Below, piece by piece: positions 1 to 12,963 of a stretch of DNA of 64,000 nucleotides (position 1 is the first letter of the stretch; each line of letters starts with the position of its first letter). The stretch is from Begonia masoniana. Lineage: Eukaryota; Streptophyta; Magnoliopsida; Cucurbitales; Begoniaceae. The stretch lies in assembly GCA_022432975.1 (NCBI GenBank), contig CM039509.1, positions 25,203,432 to 25,267,431 on the forward strand, given 5' to 3'. Position numbers and translations under genes: made by a program. The notes under the pieces were generated by a model. It was not told where the DNA came from, did not search any database, and saw only the letters and a list, made by a program, of their open reading frames with translations.

Positions 1-1556
1 TTAACAACAGGTCATTTAATAATCCTTATAATCAATCTCAGACTCAGTAGTCAACCAGACAATTTCAAAACTCAATATTATAAAAATAAACTCATTCTGC
101 TTAAACTACCATATTCTTAATCATAAAAAAATCATAGAGCATTAACCAGGGGTCTCAATCGCCATCCAGCCACAGAATTGCACCCTGAACACCTTCCAGC
201 AACCCGACTCAGACATCTTCATTAGCTTAGGAATCCTCACATGATATCTCGTCCCCTACATCATGAGGTTTAAACTATAAGTCTAATGCTTAGTAAGGAA
301 TGCAATGCTAACATGTATACGTAAATGCATAGTTACAATTTAATCATGTTCATGATCGTTTCATGCTCTTTTCTTGTTCTTATTCGTGTTCTTGTTCATC
401 ACTTTCATCGTATGGATTAAGAGAGGATTTGTGCCGTAAAGGGGGAATGACAGTGCAAGTGTACATAGTCCCTTTCGGGCCGTATTCATGGTCCTTCTCT
501 TTGGACAGTGACATACGTCAAACCGCCCCCAACCCTCACTTAATCCGGTTGCATAAGTTTCATATTCGTTGTCATATTTTGTTCATGGGAAAACATGCTC
601 ATAAAACATTTTCATATACTTGAAAAGTAAATCATGCTGCATGACATGGATGCTCTTGAATCATCAAACTATAGAAGGTATCATACTAGATCAGTCAACT
701 TCACAGACTCTGCCAGAATGTCACATATCAAAACTCTCAACATCCATAAATCATCCAAATACAAGGAATCTCACTAACACAAGACAAACATCAGACAACT
801 GAAACCTACTTAATATCCTTGTGATGTAGGGCCCTATTGGCCGGAAGTCTTAATACATTCACTTACATGGTGTCCTTCGCAAATGAAAAACTCCTTTCAA
901 ATCTTCTTCACCTGAATCATTTCACATTACCATGTTAAAAATAAAATCCTAATAATGCTAACCAAAATTATCCTAATGCTTAGCCTACTTTTATTTTCTA
1001 CATTCATCAGCCGAGCACCTTGTGTGCGTGGATTAAATTTCTACAATCTAAATAACCAGATTCAACCCAGTAACTAATCGCATACAGCTATCTAAATGTC
1101 CAGAATCAATTCGGAAATGCCTTTACTAAACGCGTATTAGAAATGATCCTATTATTACTCCGCCATTAAAGAATCTGAAACCTCGGGTTCTAACCGAAAA
1201 TAGAGCTCAAAGAGATAACCCGTAACTACATTCACTGAGTCTTACCTGATAAGCTGAGTATCGACGAGAACGAAGGAGAATCGGCTGTTGATGAAGAAGG
1301 CTACCTGCTGTGAGAGAGGGTTCTGGGAGGAGGGAAATCGCCGAGAGTAAATGTGTCAGCTACAGTGAGGTTTAATTGGGGTTTAAGGTTTCCACTTTCT
1401 ACTTATACCAGATAAGTTACTCCCTAATTACAATTCTGCCACTACAATAGAGTTCCAATAAGCTTTGGCATATAATTATTAGATAAAAGGTCAAATAAAG
1501 AGGTGACCGTTAATTCCGTTAAGAAAATCACCTGACTGAGAATGTCGGGTGTTACA
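1..1556 (-). repeat. El-1 3' LTR (partial)
   Basis: Position 1 corresponds to 6881 in the complete right LTR, so about 700 bases of this LTR lie left of the window. It ends with ggtgttaca at 1556, the expected CA terminus on the plus strand. No coding function: short open frames such as the one at 363-623 recur identically in both LTRs and are not genes. Confidence 0.93.
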
Positions 1557-1572
1557 TCCACCCCTCCTTAAA
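1557..1572 (-). other. El-1 polypurine tract
   Basis: Read on the minus strand, a purine-rich stretch (AGGAGGGGTGGA) directly abuts the 3' LTR. This is the usual site of plus-strand DNA priming in LTR retrotransposons. It lies 26 bases after the natural end of pol. Confidence 0.8.
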
Positions 1573-1597
1573 CAAAATTTTCGTCCCCGAAAATTGA

Positions 1598-4500
1598 TCA
1601 AACGAAGAGCTCCGGATATTTGTCCAACATATCTTTCTGTCATTCCCATGTGGCTTCTTCAACTCCGTGGTTTGACCATAAGACCTTAACCAAAAGAATT
1701 TCCTTATTCCTCAAAGTCTTTACTGCAAATTCCAAAATTTGCACTGGCTTCTCCTCATACACTAATGCTTGCTCAATTTCGACTTCCACTGGCTTAACCA
1801 CATGTGTAGGATCCCGTATGCATTTTCTCAACATAGACACGTGAAAAACATTGTGAACTTTCTCCAGTGAAAGAGGCAATTGCAGTCTATAAGCTGTGTT
1901 GCCGATCCTTTCCAAGACAGGGAATGGTCTAACGAATCGCGGGTTAAGCTTCCCCTTCTTGCCAAATCTAAGTACTCCCTTAAATGGTGAAATCTTTAAA
2001 AATACATCATCCCCGACGGAGAACTCCAGATCTCTCCTCCTTTTGTCTACATAACTTTTCTGTCAGCTTTGCGCAGTAGCCATTCTTTTCCTAATAATGG
2101 CAATCTTGTCAGACATCTGTTGCAAGATCTCGGGGCCTAGGAGTTTTGCTTCACCGACTTCATCCCAGTATAATGGTGACCTGCACTTTTTGCCATAAAG
2201 TGCTTCATAAGGTGCCATACCTATGGTGGACTGGTAACTATTGTTGTAAGCAAACTCAATCAAGGGCAGGTATCGACTCCACGACGCCTAAAACTCTAAC
2301 ACACAAGCCCTTAACATATCTTCAAGTATCTGAATAGTCCTCTCAGATTGACCGTCGGTTTGAGGGTGGAAGGCGGTGCTGAAGGATAACTTTGTTCCTA
2401 ATGTGCCTTGCAAACTTTGCCAAAACCTTGAGGTGAATCGAGGATCACGATCGGAGACAATAGTTAAGGGAATCCCATGCAATCTGATAATCTCTTGAAT
2501 GTACAGGTTAGCAAGCTGGTCCATTGAAAATGTCATTCTTACTGGCATAAAGTGCGCTGATTTTGTCATTCTGTCTACCACAACCCAAATACTATCATGT
2601 CCTTTGATTGTCTTTGGTAATTTTACTACAAAATCCATGGCAATGTTTTCCCACTTCCATTCAGGAATCGGTAAGGGTTGAAGAGTACCTACTGGGCGTT
2701 GGTGTTCTGCTTTAACCTGTTGGCAAATCAAGCATGACTCTACAAACTTGGCCACATCCCTCTTTAAGTTTGGCCACCAATAATGTAGTTTCAAGTCCTG
2801 ATACATCTTGGTGCTACCCGGATGCACAGAAAAGGGAGAAGAATGAGCTTCAGCCAAAATCAATTCACGCAACTCCTTAACACTCGGAATGTACCATCGA
2901 TCCCTAAATTTCAAAATACCGTCATTAGAGAGGCTGAACTCAGAGGAGGTGTCCTTTAACTTACTCATCATACTAATATTCTCCTTTGAATCCATCTGCT
3001 GTGCCTCTCTGATCTTATCCAGAATGGTTGGTTGAATGGTTAGAGTAGCAAGTAGGCTCGACAACTCATGAACTAACTCCAATTCGAACTTTTGAACCTC
3101 CTGCCTCAAAGGTACTGATATGGTTGATACTGTGGGCTGCATTGTCTTTGTCATTCTGCTTAGTGCATCAGCCACGGCATTGGCCTTACCAGGATGATAC
3201 TTAATTTCAAAGTCATAATCTTTAACAAATTCTAACCAACGTCTCTGCCTCATGTTTAATTCCTTTTGAGTAAAGAGGTATTTCAGGCTCTTGTGGTCGG
3301 AAAACACCTCACACTGCTGACCATACAAGTAGTGCCTCCATATCTTTAATGCAAACACAACAGCAGCTAACTCCAAATCGTGAGTGGGGTAGTTCTGCTC
3401 ATAACTCTTCAGCTGTCTAGAGGCATACGCTACAACCTTACCATCTTGCATCAAAACACACCCCAGACCAATTTTTGATGCATCACAGTAAACACTAAAC
3501 TTCCCTTCTTCGGTTGGAAGAGTCAAAAGCGGGGCTGATGTCAACTTCAGTTTAAGTGTCTGGAAGCCGTCTTCACAAGCTTTGGTCCAAGAGTACTTGG
3601 TGTCCTTCTTTGTTAAATTAGTTAAAGGCTTAGCTATTATCAAAAATCCCTTAATAAACTTCCTATAATAGCCTGCCAAACCAAGAAAACTACGAACTTC
3701 ATTGGCATTTATTGGCTGTGGCCAGTCCTTAACAGCTTGAATCTTGGTTGGATCTACTGATATGCCCTCAGCAGAGATGACATGGCCTAAGAAGTTAATC
3801 TTATCCAGCCAGAATTCACACTTGGACAATTTGGCATAAAGTTGTTGTTGTTTCATGGTTGTCAAAACTACTCTTAAGTGTTCTTCGTGGTCAGCTTCAG
3901 TATGTGAGTATATAAGAATATCATCTATGAATACAATCACAAACTTGTCCAAATATTCATGAAACACACGGTTCATCAAATCCATAAAAGCTGCAGGTGC
4001 ATTGGTTAATCCAAACGACATCACAAGGAATTCATAATGTCCATAACGGGTCCTAAAAGCTGTCTTATGTATATCTTCCTCCTTAACTTTTAGTTGGTAG
4101 TACCTTGAACGCAAGTCAATCTTTGAAAACACTTTAGCTCCTTGTAATTGGTCAAACAAGTCGTCAATTCGGGGCAAGGGGTACTTATTCTTAATTGTCA
4201 GCTTGTTCAGTTCTCGGTAATCTATGCACATCCTTAGGGAACCATCTTTCTTCTTAACAAATAACACAGGTGCACCCCATGGAGAACTACTAGAGCGTAT
4301 AAATCCCTTGTCTACTAATTCCTGTAGTTGGACTTTTAATTCCTTCAGCTCAACAGGTGCCATGCGATAGGGGTTCTTAGATACGGGTAGAGCCTTGGGA
4401 TATGTATCGATCACAAACTCTATTTCTCGATCAGGTGGTAATCCTGGCAAATCATCCAAAAATGCCTCAGGGAATTCTCGGACAATAGGAATATCTTGTA

Positions 4501-6037
4501 ATTCTATCTTATTCTTCACCCGAACATCCATTATACTAGCTAGGTAACTCTCACAGCCGCCATTCAATATCCGTTGAGTTTCTAGTGAGGATATAATCGG
4601 TATTTTACTTATCTTAGTGATAGCTTGAAAGGTATACCGATCTCCATTCGGGGGTCTGAATTCAACCAAACCAGACCTACAACTTATCGCGGCATGGTGT
4701 CTGAATAACCAATCCATTCCAAGTATAACTTCATACCCCTCCATGTCAATTACTATTAATTCTACATATAACTTCTTATCTCCTACAGACACAATATCAC
4801 CTCTCAATATCTGCTCAGAATACAAGGACTTTCCTGATGGTAACTTTACACTATATGGCCTATCTGCTGGTAAGTAATCTAACTTATGCTTACACGCAAA
4901 TAAGGTTGCAATAAATGAGTGTGTGGCTCCCGTGTTTATAAGTGTATAAGAAGAAACACCGCAGATCATAATCGTACCTGTGATGACCGTATGCTGCATG
5001 GTATCTTCATCTTCCATCATAGCAAAGACTCGGGGCATTACTCTTGCTCGATTTGGGTCAGGTGGCATGGGGCAGTCTTTGACTATATGTCCAACTTTAT
5101 CACATCTGAAGCAACGGCCAGAATGCAACTTGCATTCGCCATGGTGGTTCTTCTGGCAGTTTGAGCATAAGGGGGCTAATGGTCGTTTTCCCTTCCCTTG
5201 GTCATCATTTGGATTGAAGGGTCTCTTTATGCCTTGCTGCTGTTGTTGTGGTCCCCTGTTCTGTTGCGGCTGCCATCCTTTGTTCTGACGTGGTGGTGGC
5301 TGAGTTTCCTTCGTGAACTTCCTTGGCTGCTCACGCTGTGCATATGCTGTCATCTCAGCCTCTTCCAGCTCCAAGGCCTTAGTCGTCACTTCGCCATAAG
5401 GTACGTTGTGTATTCCAGCAGTCTTTACTCTCATATACAAACTCGGCTTCAGTCCTTGAACAAATTGGTAAATCCTGTCCTCATCATCCTCAACCAATCG
5501 GGGAGCGAACCGTGATAAAGCATCAAATTTGCATATGTAATCCGTCACAGAGCCAGTTTGTCGCAAATTCATGAACTCCTTCTTCTTGTTGGCCCGAACG
5601 GTCCTATTGAAGTACTTGTCAAAGAAGACAGTCTTAAACATTTCCCAAGTCATAGCTCCTGCATTAGCGGTGTTCTGGATTGAATCCCACCAATGTCTTG
5701 CACTCAATTCCAAATGAAAAACAGCATACGCGACCTTATCCCCTTCGTCGACCTTCGCATACTTAAACATATCATCTATCTTTCGAATCCATTCCTCAGC
5801 ATAAATAGGGTCCGAAACATGTCCATTAAACACTGGGGGTCGGAGCCGGTGGAAGCGCTCACCCCCATGGTCATGAGTTGCATTAGTACTAGAGTTGCCT
5901 TGTTCTTCTCTAGTGGTCACAAGCTGTTCTATTAGGCGTGATTGACGAATAACTAATTCTGTCAGTTGAGCAATAGTGTTACTATCCACATTGTCTTCTC
6001 TCTGTTGACCTCTCACCATTTTGGGATTCCTAAACAA
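1598..6037 (-). pseudogene. El-1 gag-pol polyprotein with three in-frame stops
   Basis: One frame runs from an ATG at 6037 to a natural TGA at 1598-1600, interrupted by TAG at 2288-2290, TGA at 2060-2062 and TGA at 1640-1642. The intact part has 1249 residues. Domains in order: retrotransposon gag (about residues 75-230, with an [11 protein letters not shown] and HWWDSI region), CCHC zinc knuckle ([14 protein letters not shown]), aspartic protease, reverse transcriptase with the FIDDIL catalytic box, RNase H ([14 protein letters not shown]), integrase with an HHCC zinc domain and DDE core, and a C-terminal chromodomain-like segment ending near EEATWE. The protease motif reads NTGATHSF, so the catalytic Asp is Asn. 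The usual Gly of the RT SGYYQL motif is Arg. Not functional as it stands. Confidence 0.93.
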
Positions 6038-6163
6038 TAATCATAACATATCTTAACTTAATGACATTGTGAAAATCACAAACACTTACAGTTGCTGGAC
6101 TGTACTCAAGTGGCAATCTGTGCTGGGAGGCAGTCTGCAGAATCGATTTTAGAACCTGGTTTT

Positions 6164-6175
6164 GCTTTGATACCA
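6164..6175 (-). other. El-1 primer-binding site (tRNA-iMet type)
   Basis: On the minus strand the bases read TGGTATCAAAGC, one mismatch from TGGTATCAGAGC, the complement of the initiator tRNA-Met 3' end. It lies 4 bases inside the right LTR, which fixes the element's orientation. Confidence 0.85.
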
Positions 6176-6179
6176 TAAT

Positions 6180-8436
6180 TGTAACGACCCCAATTGGAGT
6201 CGCCACGTAGTTCCTAACTTAACCTCTTAATCAATCGGTTCTTACTTCATGCACCTCGTTCATTGTTAGTATTATATTTTTTTTTTTCAAACATCTCCTA
6301 AGCTGCATTTGCCGATAGAGTCATAGACTCACATCGACCAAAGGTCACGTGCCCACCACGCGACACATCTCATAGACTGCATCTGCCGATGGAGTAATAG
6401 GCTCACATCGACCGGTGGCAAAACATCTTCCGGTCACTAGATGACAAAATAGTTCTCACATCAACCGGTATTTTAAATACCTTACATCTACCGATCGCTA
6501 GACGACGAAATAACTCCTATATCAGCCGGTATTTGAAATACCTTACATCTACCGATCGCCAGACGACAAAATAACTTCTATATCATCCGGTATTTGGAAT
6601 ACCTTACATCTACCGATGGCTATGTGCAATTCACGTGTTCACTTAATACACCTTCCGATAGAGAACATCTATCGGTGGATGCAAGCTTATACATCTCTTC
6701 ATACATCTTCTCATACATCTTCCGATAGGGGACATCTATCGGTGGATGTAATTTTCTAACATCATCCGATGGAGTACCGCTATCTGTGGGCATAGCTATG
6801 CACAGACTTTTAACTTCATTGACTAATCACTCTTATAAATGAAAACCAGAGGCTCATCCAGAATACATTTAGTGGAAGACTTAACAACAGGTCATTTAAT
6901 AATCCTTATAATCAATCCCAGACTCAGTAGTCAACCAAACAATTTCAAAACTCAATATTATAAAAATAAACTCATCCTGCTTAAACTACCATATTCTTAA
7001 TCATAATAAAATCATAGAGCATTAACCAGGGGTCTCAATCGCCATCCAGCCACAGAATTGCACCCTGAACACCTTCCAGCAACCCGACTCAGACATCTTC
7101 ATTAGCTTAGGAATCCTCACATGATATCTCGTCCCCTACATCATGAGGTTTAAACTATAAGTCTAATGCTTAGTAAGGAATGCAATGCTAACATGTATAC
7201 GTAAATGCATAGTTACAATTTAATCATGTTCATGATCGTTTCATGCTCTTTTCTTGTTCTTATTCGTGTTCTTGTTCATCACTTTCATCGTATGGATTAA
7301 GAGAGGATTTGTGCCGTAAAGGGGGAATGACAGTGCAAGTGTACATAGTCCCTTTCGGGCCGTATTCATGGTCCTTCTCTTTGGACAGTGACATACATCA
7401 AACCGCCCACAACCCTCACTTAATCCGGTTGCATAAGTTTCATATTCGTTGTCATATCTTGTTCATGGGAAAACATGCTCATAAAACATTTTCATATGCT
7501 TGAAAATTTAATCATGATGCATGACATGGATGCTCTTGAATCATCAAACTATAGAAGGTATCATACTAGATCAGTCAACTTCACAGACTCTACCAGAACG
7601 TCACATATCAAAACTCTCAACATCCATAAATCATCCAAATACAAGGAATCTGACTAACACAAGACAAACATCAGACAACTGAAACCTACTTAATATCCTT
7701 GTGATGTAGGGCCCTATTGGCCGGAAGTCTTAATACATTCACTTACCTGGTGTCCTTCGCAAATGGAAAACTCCTTTCAAATTTTCTTCACCTGAATCAT
7801 TTCACATTACCATGTTAAAAATAAAATCCTAATAATGCTAACCAAAATCATCCTAATCCTTAGCCTACTCGTATTTTCTACATTCATCAGCCGAGCACCT
7901 TGTGTGCGTGGATTAAATTTCTACAATCTAAATAACCAGATTCAACCCAGTAACTAATCGCATACAGCTATCTAAATGTCCAGAATCAATTCAAAAATGC
8001 CTTTACTAAACGCGTATTAGAAATGATCCTATTATTACTCCGCCATTAAAGAATCTGAAACTTCGGGTTCTAACCGGAAATAGAGCTCAAAGAGATAACC
8101 CGTAACTACATTCACCGAGTCTTACCTGATAAGCTGAGTATCGGCGAGAACGAAGGAGAATCGGCTGTTGATGAAGAAGGCTACCTGCTGGGAGAGAGGG
8201 TTCTGAGAGGAGGGAAATCACTGAGAGTAAATGTGTCGGCTACAGTGAGGTTTAATTGGGGTTTAAGGTTTCCACTTTCTACTTATACCAGATAAGTTCC
8301 TTCCTAATTACAATTCTGCCACTACAATAGAGATCCAATAAGCTTTGGCATATAATTATTAGATAAAAGGTCAAATAAAGAGGTGACCGTTAATTCCGTT
8401 AAGAAAATCACCTGACTAAGAATGTCGGGTGTTACA
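6180..8436 (-). repeat. El-1 5' LTR, complete, 2257 bp
   Basis: Begins TGTAACGACC and ends GGTGTTACA on the plus strand, giving the imperfect terminal inverted repeat normal for LTRs. It contains a 61-bp tandem array near its PBS end. The part 6881-8436 aligns base for base with 1-1556. Confidence 0.93.
6423..6620 (-). repeat. 61-bp tandem repeats inside El-1 5' LTR
   Basis: Units beginning acatct(a/t)ccg start at 6423, 6484, 6545 and (partial) 6606, a period of 61. Each unit carries a ccgat or ccggt motif and a cagacgacaaaataac core. Related shorter pieces (acatctatcggtggatg) follow at about 6665 and 6730. The array is in the transcribed leader side of the LTR, about 240 bp from the PBS. 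Confidence 0.85.
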
Positions 8437-10133
8437 CTCACATAGTTGATGTTATTGGAATTTTAAAACTTTCTGTGTCATCATGAAATAGGAATGGTTC
8501 TTATCCAGGCAATTGAAAATTTGTCTTTTTTTTTTTGCAACAATCAATAGTCGCATAGTGTCTGGTTAGCCAATCGATTTCAAGAATAACACCATAATCT
8601 TGCATTTCCAAGATGATTAAGTCTGCCTTCAATTATTTATCCTTAATATGAATATTGCACTCTCGAATAATAGAATCAGTGGACATTACATAGTCTGAAG
8701 GTGTGGCTACTACTAACTTATACTCTAGATTTTTTATCTTATTTTCTAATTTCTTGGAATGTATAAGGGATATACCCAGGTGCCAAATCAATTAATATAG
8801 AAGAAAATATATAAAAAATTAGAAGCGAACCTGTCACAATAGGTGCATTCCCTTTAGCTTCTTCTTTAGTCATGGTGAAGACTCTAGCAGCTGTCTTTAT
8901 CCTTGACATTCTTAGAGTAATCTTTAATGATATATCCATATTAATCGAACGTAAAACAAGTCAACACCCTTGAAGAACAACATTCTCCATTATGTGCCTT
9001 CTTGCATGTGGGACATATATGTATGGTAGGCAACACCATCTAGTTCATCAGTTTTCTCTTGATTTGCTTAGAAGCTCCCTCAATAGGTACATTGATCATC
9101 GTTCGCTTAGTTCCAGCTCATTGCTGCTGTGGGAGTTTATTCTTTGTTGCTTATGTTTCATGACTAAACCTTCTATATTCCTGAGCTTTGATAACTTTCT
9201 GTTCTACTATCTATGCATGCAATGTTTTTTCAACCACAACTACAAATAGTGTCCTTTGTAGATAAGATTAACATATTTGAATATCTCTGCCCTCAACCTT
9301 TGAACAAATCACTTCACTTTCAAAAATTCATTACTGAACATGTGAGGGGCAAATCGTGAGAGTTGGTCCAATTTCTGCACATAATCGATTACACTTTTAG
9401 CCTGATTTAGAGTCATGAATTCCTCAATTTTCACATTTCTCAAAGTATCAACAAAGTAATTCTGATAGAAAAGCTCTTGAAACTGTTGTCTTGTCACACT
9501 GGTGACTTGATACATTACTTTCATTGGGTTCCACCAATATCATGCCTCCCTTATAAACATGGAGGATGCACATGCCACCTTTTCTAGATCTACAATTTTG
9601 ACATGCTCAAATATCTATTCAATGGTTCTGATTCAATCTTCAACAACTACCATATCTATCACATGACTATCAAATGTTAGAGGATACAATCTTTGAAAGC
9701 TTTCGTAATCAAGGTCCGTGGGTTGAGACTTATTTGAATTATAAACTTGCATATTAGCCGCTTAGGTCGTGGCGGTAGCCACCTGGGCCGTGGCAGTAGC
9801 CACTTGTATAAGTTGTTCGATTTTTCTAGATTATATCTCAATCATGTCCATCATTCTATTGAGAACAACATTTCACTCAACACTAATTTCTCTATTGTTG
9901 GCCATATCTCTACATCACAAAGGTTCATTCTACTTTTAAAAAAATCTATCTTGAAAATAATTAAATTTGAATACATTAAAAATATATCACAAAATTTATA
10001 AGAAACAATTTTTATCAGAATAAAAAGAATTTAAAGAAATACTTTACTTGCTGGTCAATAATCTTTTGAGTGCATGATAAACATACAAAAAGTCTAAAAA
10101 ATCATTATAAATTTATTGCTTTGATACTAACTA
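8437..10133 (-). pseudogene. El-0: decayed gypsy gag and protease remnant
   Basis: Minus-strand translation gives scattered but recognisable pieces. A gag segment lies at 9309-9524 (LNQAKSVIDYVQKLDQLSRF, close to the El-1 and El-2 gag). A zinc-knuckle to protease junction lies at 8739-8939 (RVFTMTKEEAKGNAP then VTGSLLIF and ILIDLAP). Frames are broken repeatedly. The RT side is absent because El-1 lies immediately to the left. A degenerate primer-binding site (gctttgatacta at about 10118-10129) marks the right edge. This is the oldest layer of the nest. Confidence 0.75.
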
Positions 10134-10509
10134 TAACAATCTCCAAAATTCATTTTCCCCAAATTTCAAACAATTTTTTTTTAAATTAATTAACAAATTA
10201 TGTTTGATTGGATCGTTGTAAATCTTAAATTAATAAAATTTATGAATCCTAAAAATAATAGAATCATTAAATAAGCAGAAGAAAACTAACTATATTTATT
10301 AGTAATAGGTAGTTAGCTATTAAATAAACTTCATTTATTACAAAATACATTATTCAAACAAGATTTTAAATATGAGCAGAGTTAACTTGAAAATCTATCT
10401 TCTAACAATAATTCCTAAAACATTATTAACTGAATGTCAAACAAAATTTAATAAAATCTAATAGAAAAACAAAATATCCTCAAAGTAAAACACTATGTCG
10501 AGTTTATTT
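10134..10509 (-). repeat. El-0 5' LTR, first part (interrupted by El-3)
   Basis: AT-rich sequence between the degenerate PBS and the El-3 TSD tattt at 10505-10509. The LTR resumes at 37395. Assignment rests on position beside the PBS and on continuity across El-3, not on a second copy. Confidence 0.55.
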
Positions 10510-10542
10510 TGTCACGACCCGAGAGCCTTCCCTCTATTTTTG
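10510..10542 (-). repeat. El-3 3' LTR, segment 1
   Basis: Matches the first bases of the right El-3 LTR at 35045 (TGTCACGACCCGAGAGCC). It stops at the TSD ttttg (10538-10542) where El-2 inserted and resumes at 19543. Confidence 0.9.
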
Positions 10543-12923
10543 TGTAACACCCCTAATACTGTACTCATTTTACCCGTATAAATTTTTCATTTTATTTTAC
10601 ACTTTGAGCGGAAATTAAATCAGAATTGAAGTCTACATTTTAAATCACTTAAAACAAAACCATTTATAAACTTAAAACTATTTAAAAATAATTAATAAAA
10701 CCATTAAAACATTTATCAATCGGTGAAGGGTAAAATCAGAAAGCAGAGGCAGAAGAAAGGCAGCGACTGCATAATGCAGCGCACGATCGCTACATATTGC
10801 AGCGACCAGTCACTGTATTGCAGCGACTAATCCCTCTCTGGAATCCGAGATTCCAGAGAGCTAACCCAAATATTTCCGACATTTCCAGAGACTTTCTTCC
10901 TTACACTCCACAGAAATTATCTCATTTCTCATGTCATAAATCAATGAATTAAACGAACTAAACATACGTTAAACTGTTGTAAAAACGAACTGCATGGATA
11001 CGTTTAAAAGTTGTCTAATCCTCCTGTTTCAAATTCCAAGCAGTTCCAGTAAAAACTATAAAAACACGGATTATAAACAGATTTCCAAAAACGTTTAAAA
11101 CAACAAATATGAACCCAACATCTGACCATATCCAAACATCCTAACGTGTTCGTCTATACATACGTATCATCCATTAAATCCCACAAAATACTCACACAGA
11201 CATCCCCACGGGTCAAAACGCACTGACTGCTCAGCACACTCCCACAGCTATTCTCCGTCAACTGCATCATACGTCAGGAGGAGGAACGTCGTCCTCACCT
11301 GGCTCAATGTCACCTACACCAAACAGACACCTATGAGCTAACAGGCTTAGTAAATTCTACGTAAATGCAGATGCGTGCAGTGCATATGGAGTTCAGAAAC
11401 CATGCATAACAGAGCGTCGCAGACAGTATATCACCGAGATCTCATCCCCCTAACTGAAAGGGGCCCATCCAGTGGTCGGACTACCCCGTGCGGTTAGAAG
11501 AGGGGGGTACATGCTTACAACACGTACAGCCGTGCCTGAGTCCCACCTCGCGTGACCAGATAACAGATTACGTTCATTAATTACAGTATATGAGATGTGG
11601 TATTGGCCAGACCCTCAATCAGTCCGCACAATAGATCTGAGCCCCCAATTTCTGGGCCACATCGGTTTTCAGAAAACATCGTGCAGTGCAGAAATTCGTT
11701 TTCATGCCAAGTTAAAATACGTGATGCATGAACAGTTCAATATAAAAGTAAACAAACAAGCATGCGTACCATCAAGACTGTAAATGAAATAACCTACAAA
11801 ATGTTTAAACCTAACTAACCGGCCAAAGTAATTAAAACAAACAATCCTCTAAGATCCTCGACGCGACATCGAAGTACGGTGTAGGCCAATCGGCCAGAGA
11901 AGATCACGAGAACTTACCTTGAGCGCGCTGAATCTCAAGCTTCGTCCACGGGAGTCGTGTGTCTGAGGCAAAACACGATATTCGTCGTTAAAACCAATTT
12001 AAGCTATTGAAGTCCAAATCACAAACCTTAACTAAAGAATTTTCCTAAATTCTTAACTTAGCTAATTGAAGCGTTTATAACGTCAATTAATGCTCGATAA
12101 TCCAAAACCTCAATTAACGAGTTTTTCCTTAAAAACCCGAAAATCTACAAATTTTAACTTTTTCACAAATTGATTTAACTTCGTCCAATATCGTCCAATA
12201 CGTTCAATATATACTTAATCACGGCTAACCTATTAATTACGAACCCTAAATCTCGATTTCTAATAAAAAGCATCGAAACCCTAACTTTAAAACGATCCGA
12301 GAATTGAAAACTAACGCTATAGAATCATAGGTTCATACCTAGGATCACGATTGGAGGAGAAATCACGAAGAACGGAGGAAGAACGGAGGAGAACGGAGGT
12401 CGGATTGGAATCGGACGTGAGGAGGGAGGAGAAAAGCTCTCTGGCGTTTTCATGAAATCCAGAGAAGAAGAAGAAAAAATAAGGGAGAAAGAAAAGTTAA
12501 GTTATTTTATAAATTTGTTTGGGCAAATTACCTTTTTGCCCTTCTTTGATTTTTATAACTACTTCGTCATTCGTTTCGTAAATCGGCTAACTATTCGGGT
12601 TATCGAAAACTCCATATTTTGCCAATAACTCCTATTCATTGCTAGAGCTTTATTAAAACTGTCCGTTCGCAATTTGGACCTCGTTTACTATTTTTACTAA
12701 AACGTTCTTCATATTACGAGAAGCGTATTTACTCGAAATATAGCGTCCAAACTCCGAAAAATCCCGTAAATTTCCTAAAATTCCAATTAATCGTTAGGAC
12801 TCTAATGACGCTTTCCTTTTGCAAAACAGACTTGGTTTGGCATATTTACCTAAAATGCCATTATATAATAAAGTATGAATATAATATATTAAATCCAAAA
12901 ATCCGTACAAGCCGGATATTACA
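10543..12923 (-). repeat. El-2 3' LTR, 2381 bp
   Basis: TGTAACACCCC at the left end and GGATATTACA at the right end. Nearly identical to 17169-19542 except in the palindromic cassette at about 10760-10829, where the two copies differ by several indels. Confidence 0.95.
10760..10860. repeat. Palindromic GCAGCGAC cassette and stem-loop in El-2 3' LTR
   Basis: Repeated GCAGCGAC/GTCGCTGC words (10760-10829) are followed by a perfect stem-loop at 10834-10860. The stem is 12 bp (CTCTCTGGAATC paired with its complement) with a 3-base loop. The same arrangement is found at 17387-17479, 20068-20187, 42751-42858 and, with different units, 57683-57853. Confidence 0.8.
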
Positions 12924-12936
12924 TTCTACCTACCTT
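12924..12936 (-). other. El-2 polypurine tract
   Basis: Minus-strand AAGGTAGGTAGAA abuts the 3' LTR, about 27 bases after the pol stop codon. Confidence 0.7.
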
Positions 12937-12963
12937 ATTTAGAATTTTGTCCACAAAATTAAA

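Larger units (their letters stand above)
1..8436 (-). mobile_element. El-1: Tekay/Del-like Ty3/gypsy LTR retrotransposon, 3' LTR cut by window edge
   Basis: The two LTRs lie in direct orientation with a constant offset of 6880 bases. Between them is a gag-pol reading frame on the minus strand, a primer-binding site beside the right LTR and a purine tract beside the left one. The order gag, protease, reverse transcriptase, RNase H, integrase, chromodomain, together with long LTRs of about 2.26 kb, fits the Tekay/Del chromoviruses. A hand count gives about 36 differences over the 1556 alignable LTR bases (about 2.3 percent), so the insertion is fairly young. The TSD cannot be checked because the left end is outside the window. 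The right flank at 8437 is an older gypsy remnant. Several lesions mean this copy is not autonomous. Confidence 0.95.

Noticed and set aside
363..623. Cys/Ser-rich 86-residue open frame, repeated at 7243-7503.
   Set aside because: It lies in both LTRs of El-1 at the same relative place. The composition reflects repeated cttgttc words, and no homology is recognised.
5198..5515. 105-residue hydrophobic open frame on the plus strand.
   Set aside because: Antisense shadow of the Gln/Pro-rich gag linker in El-1.
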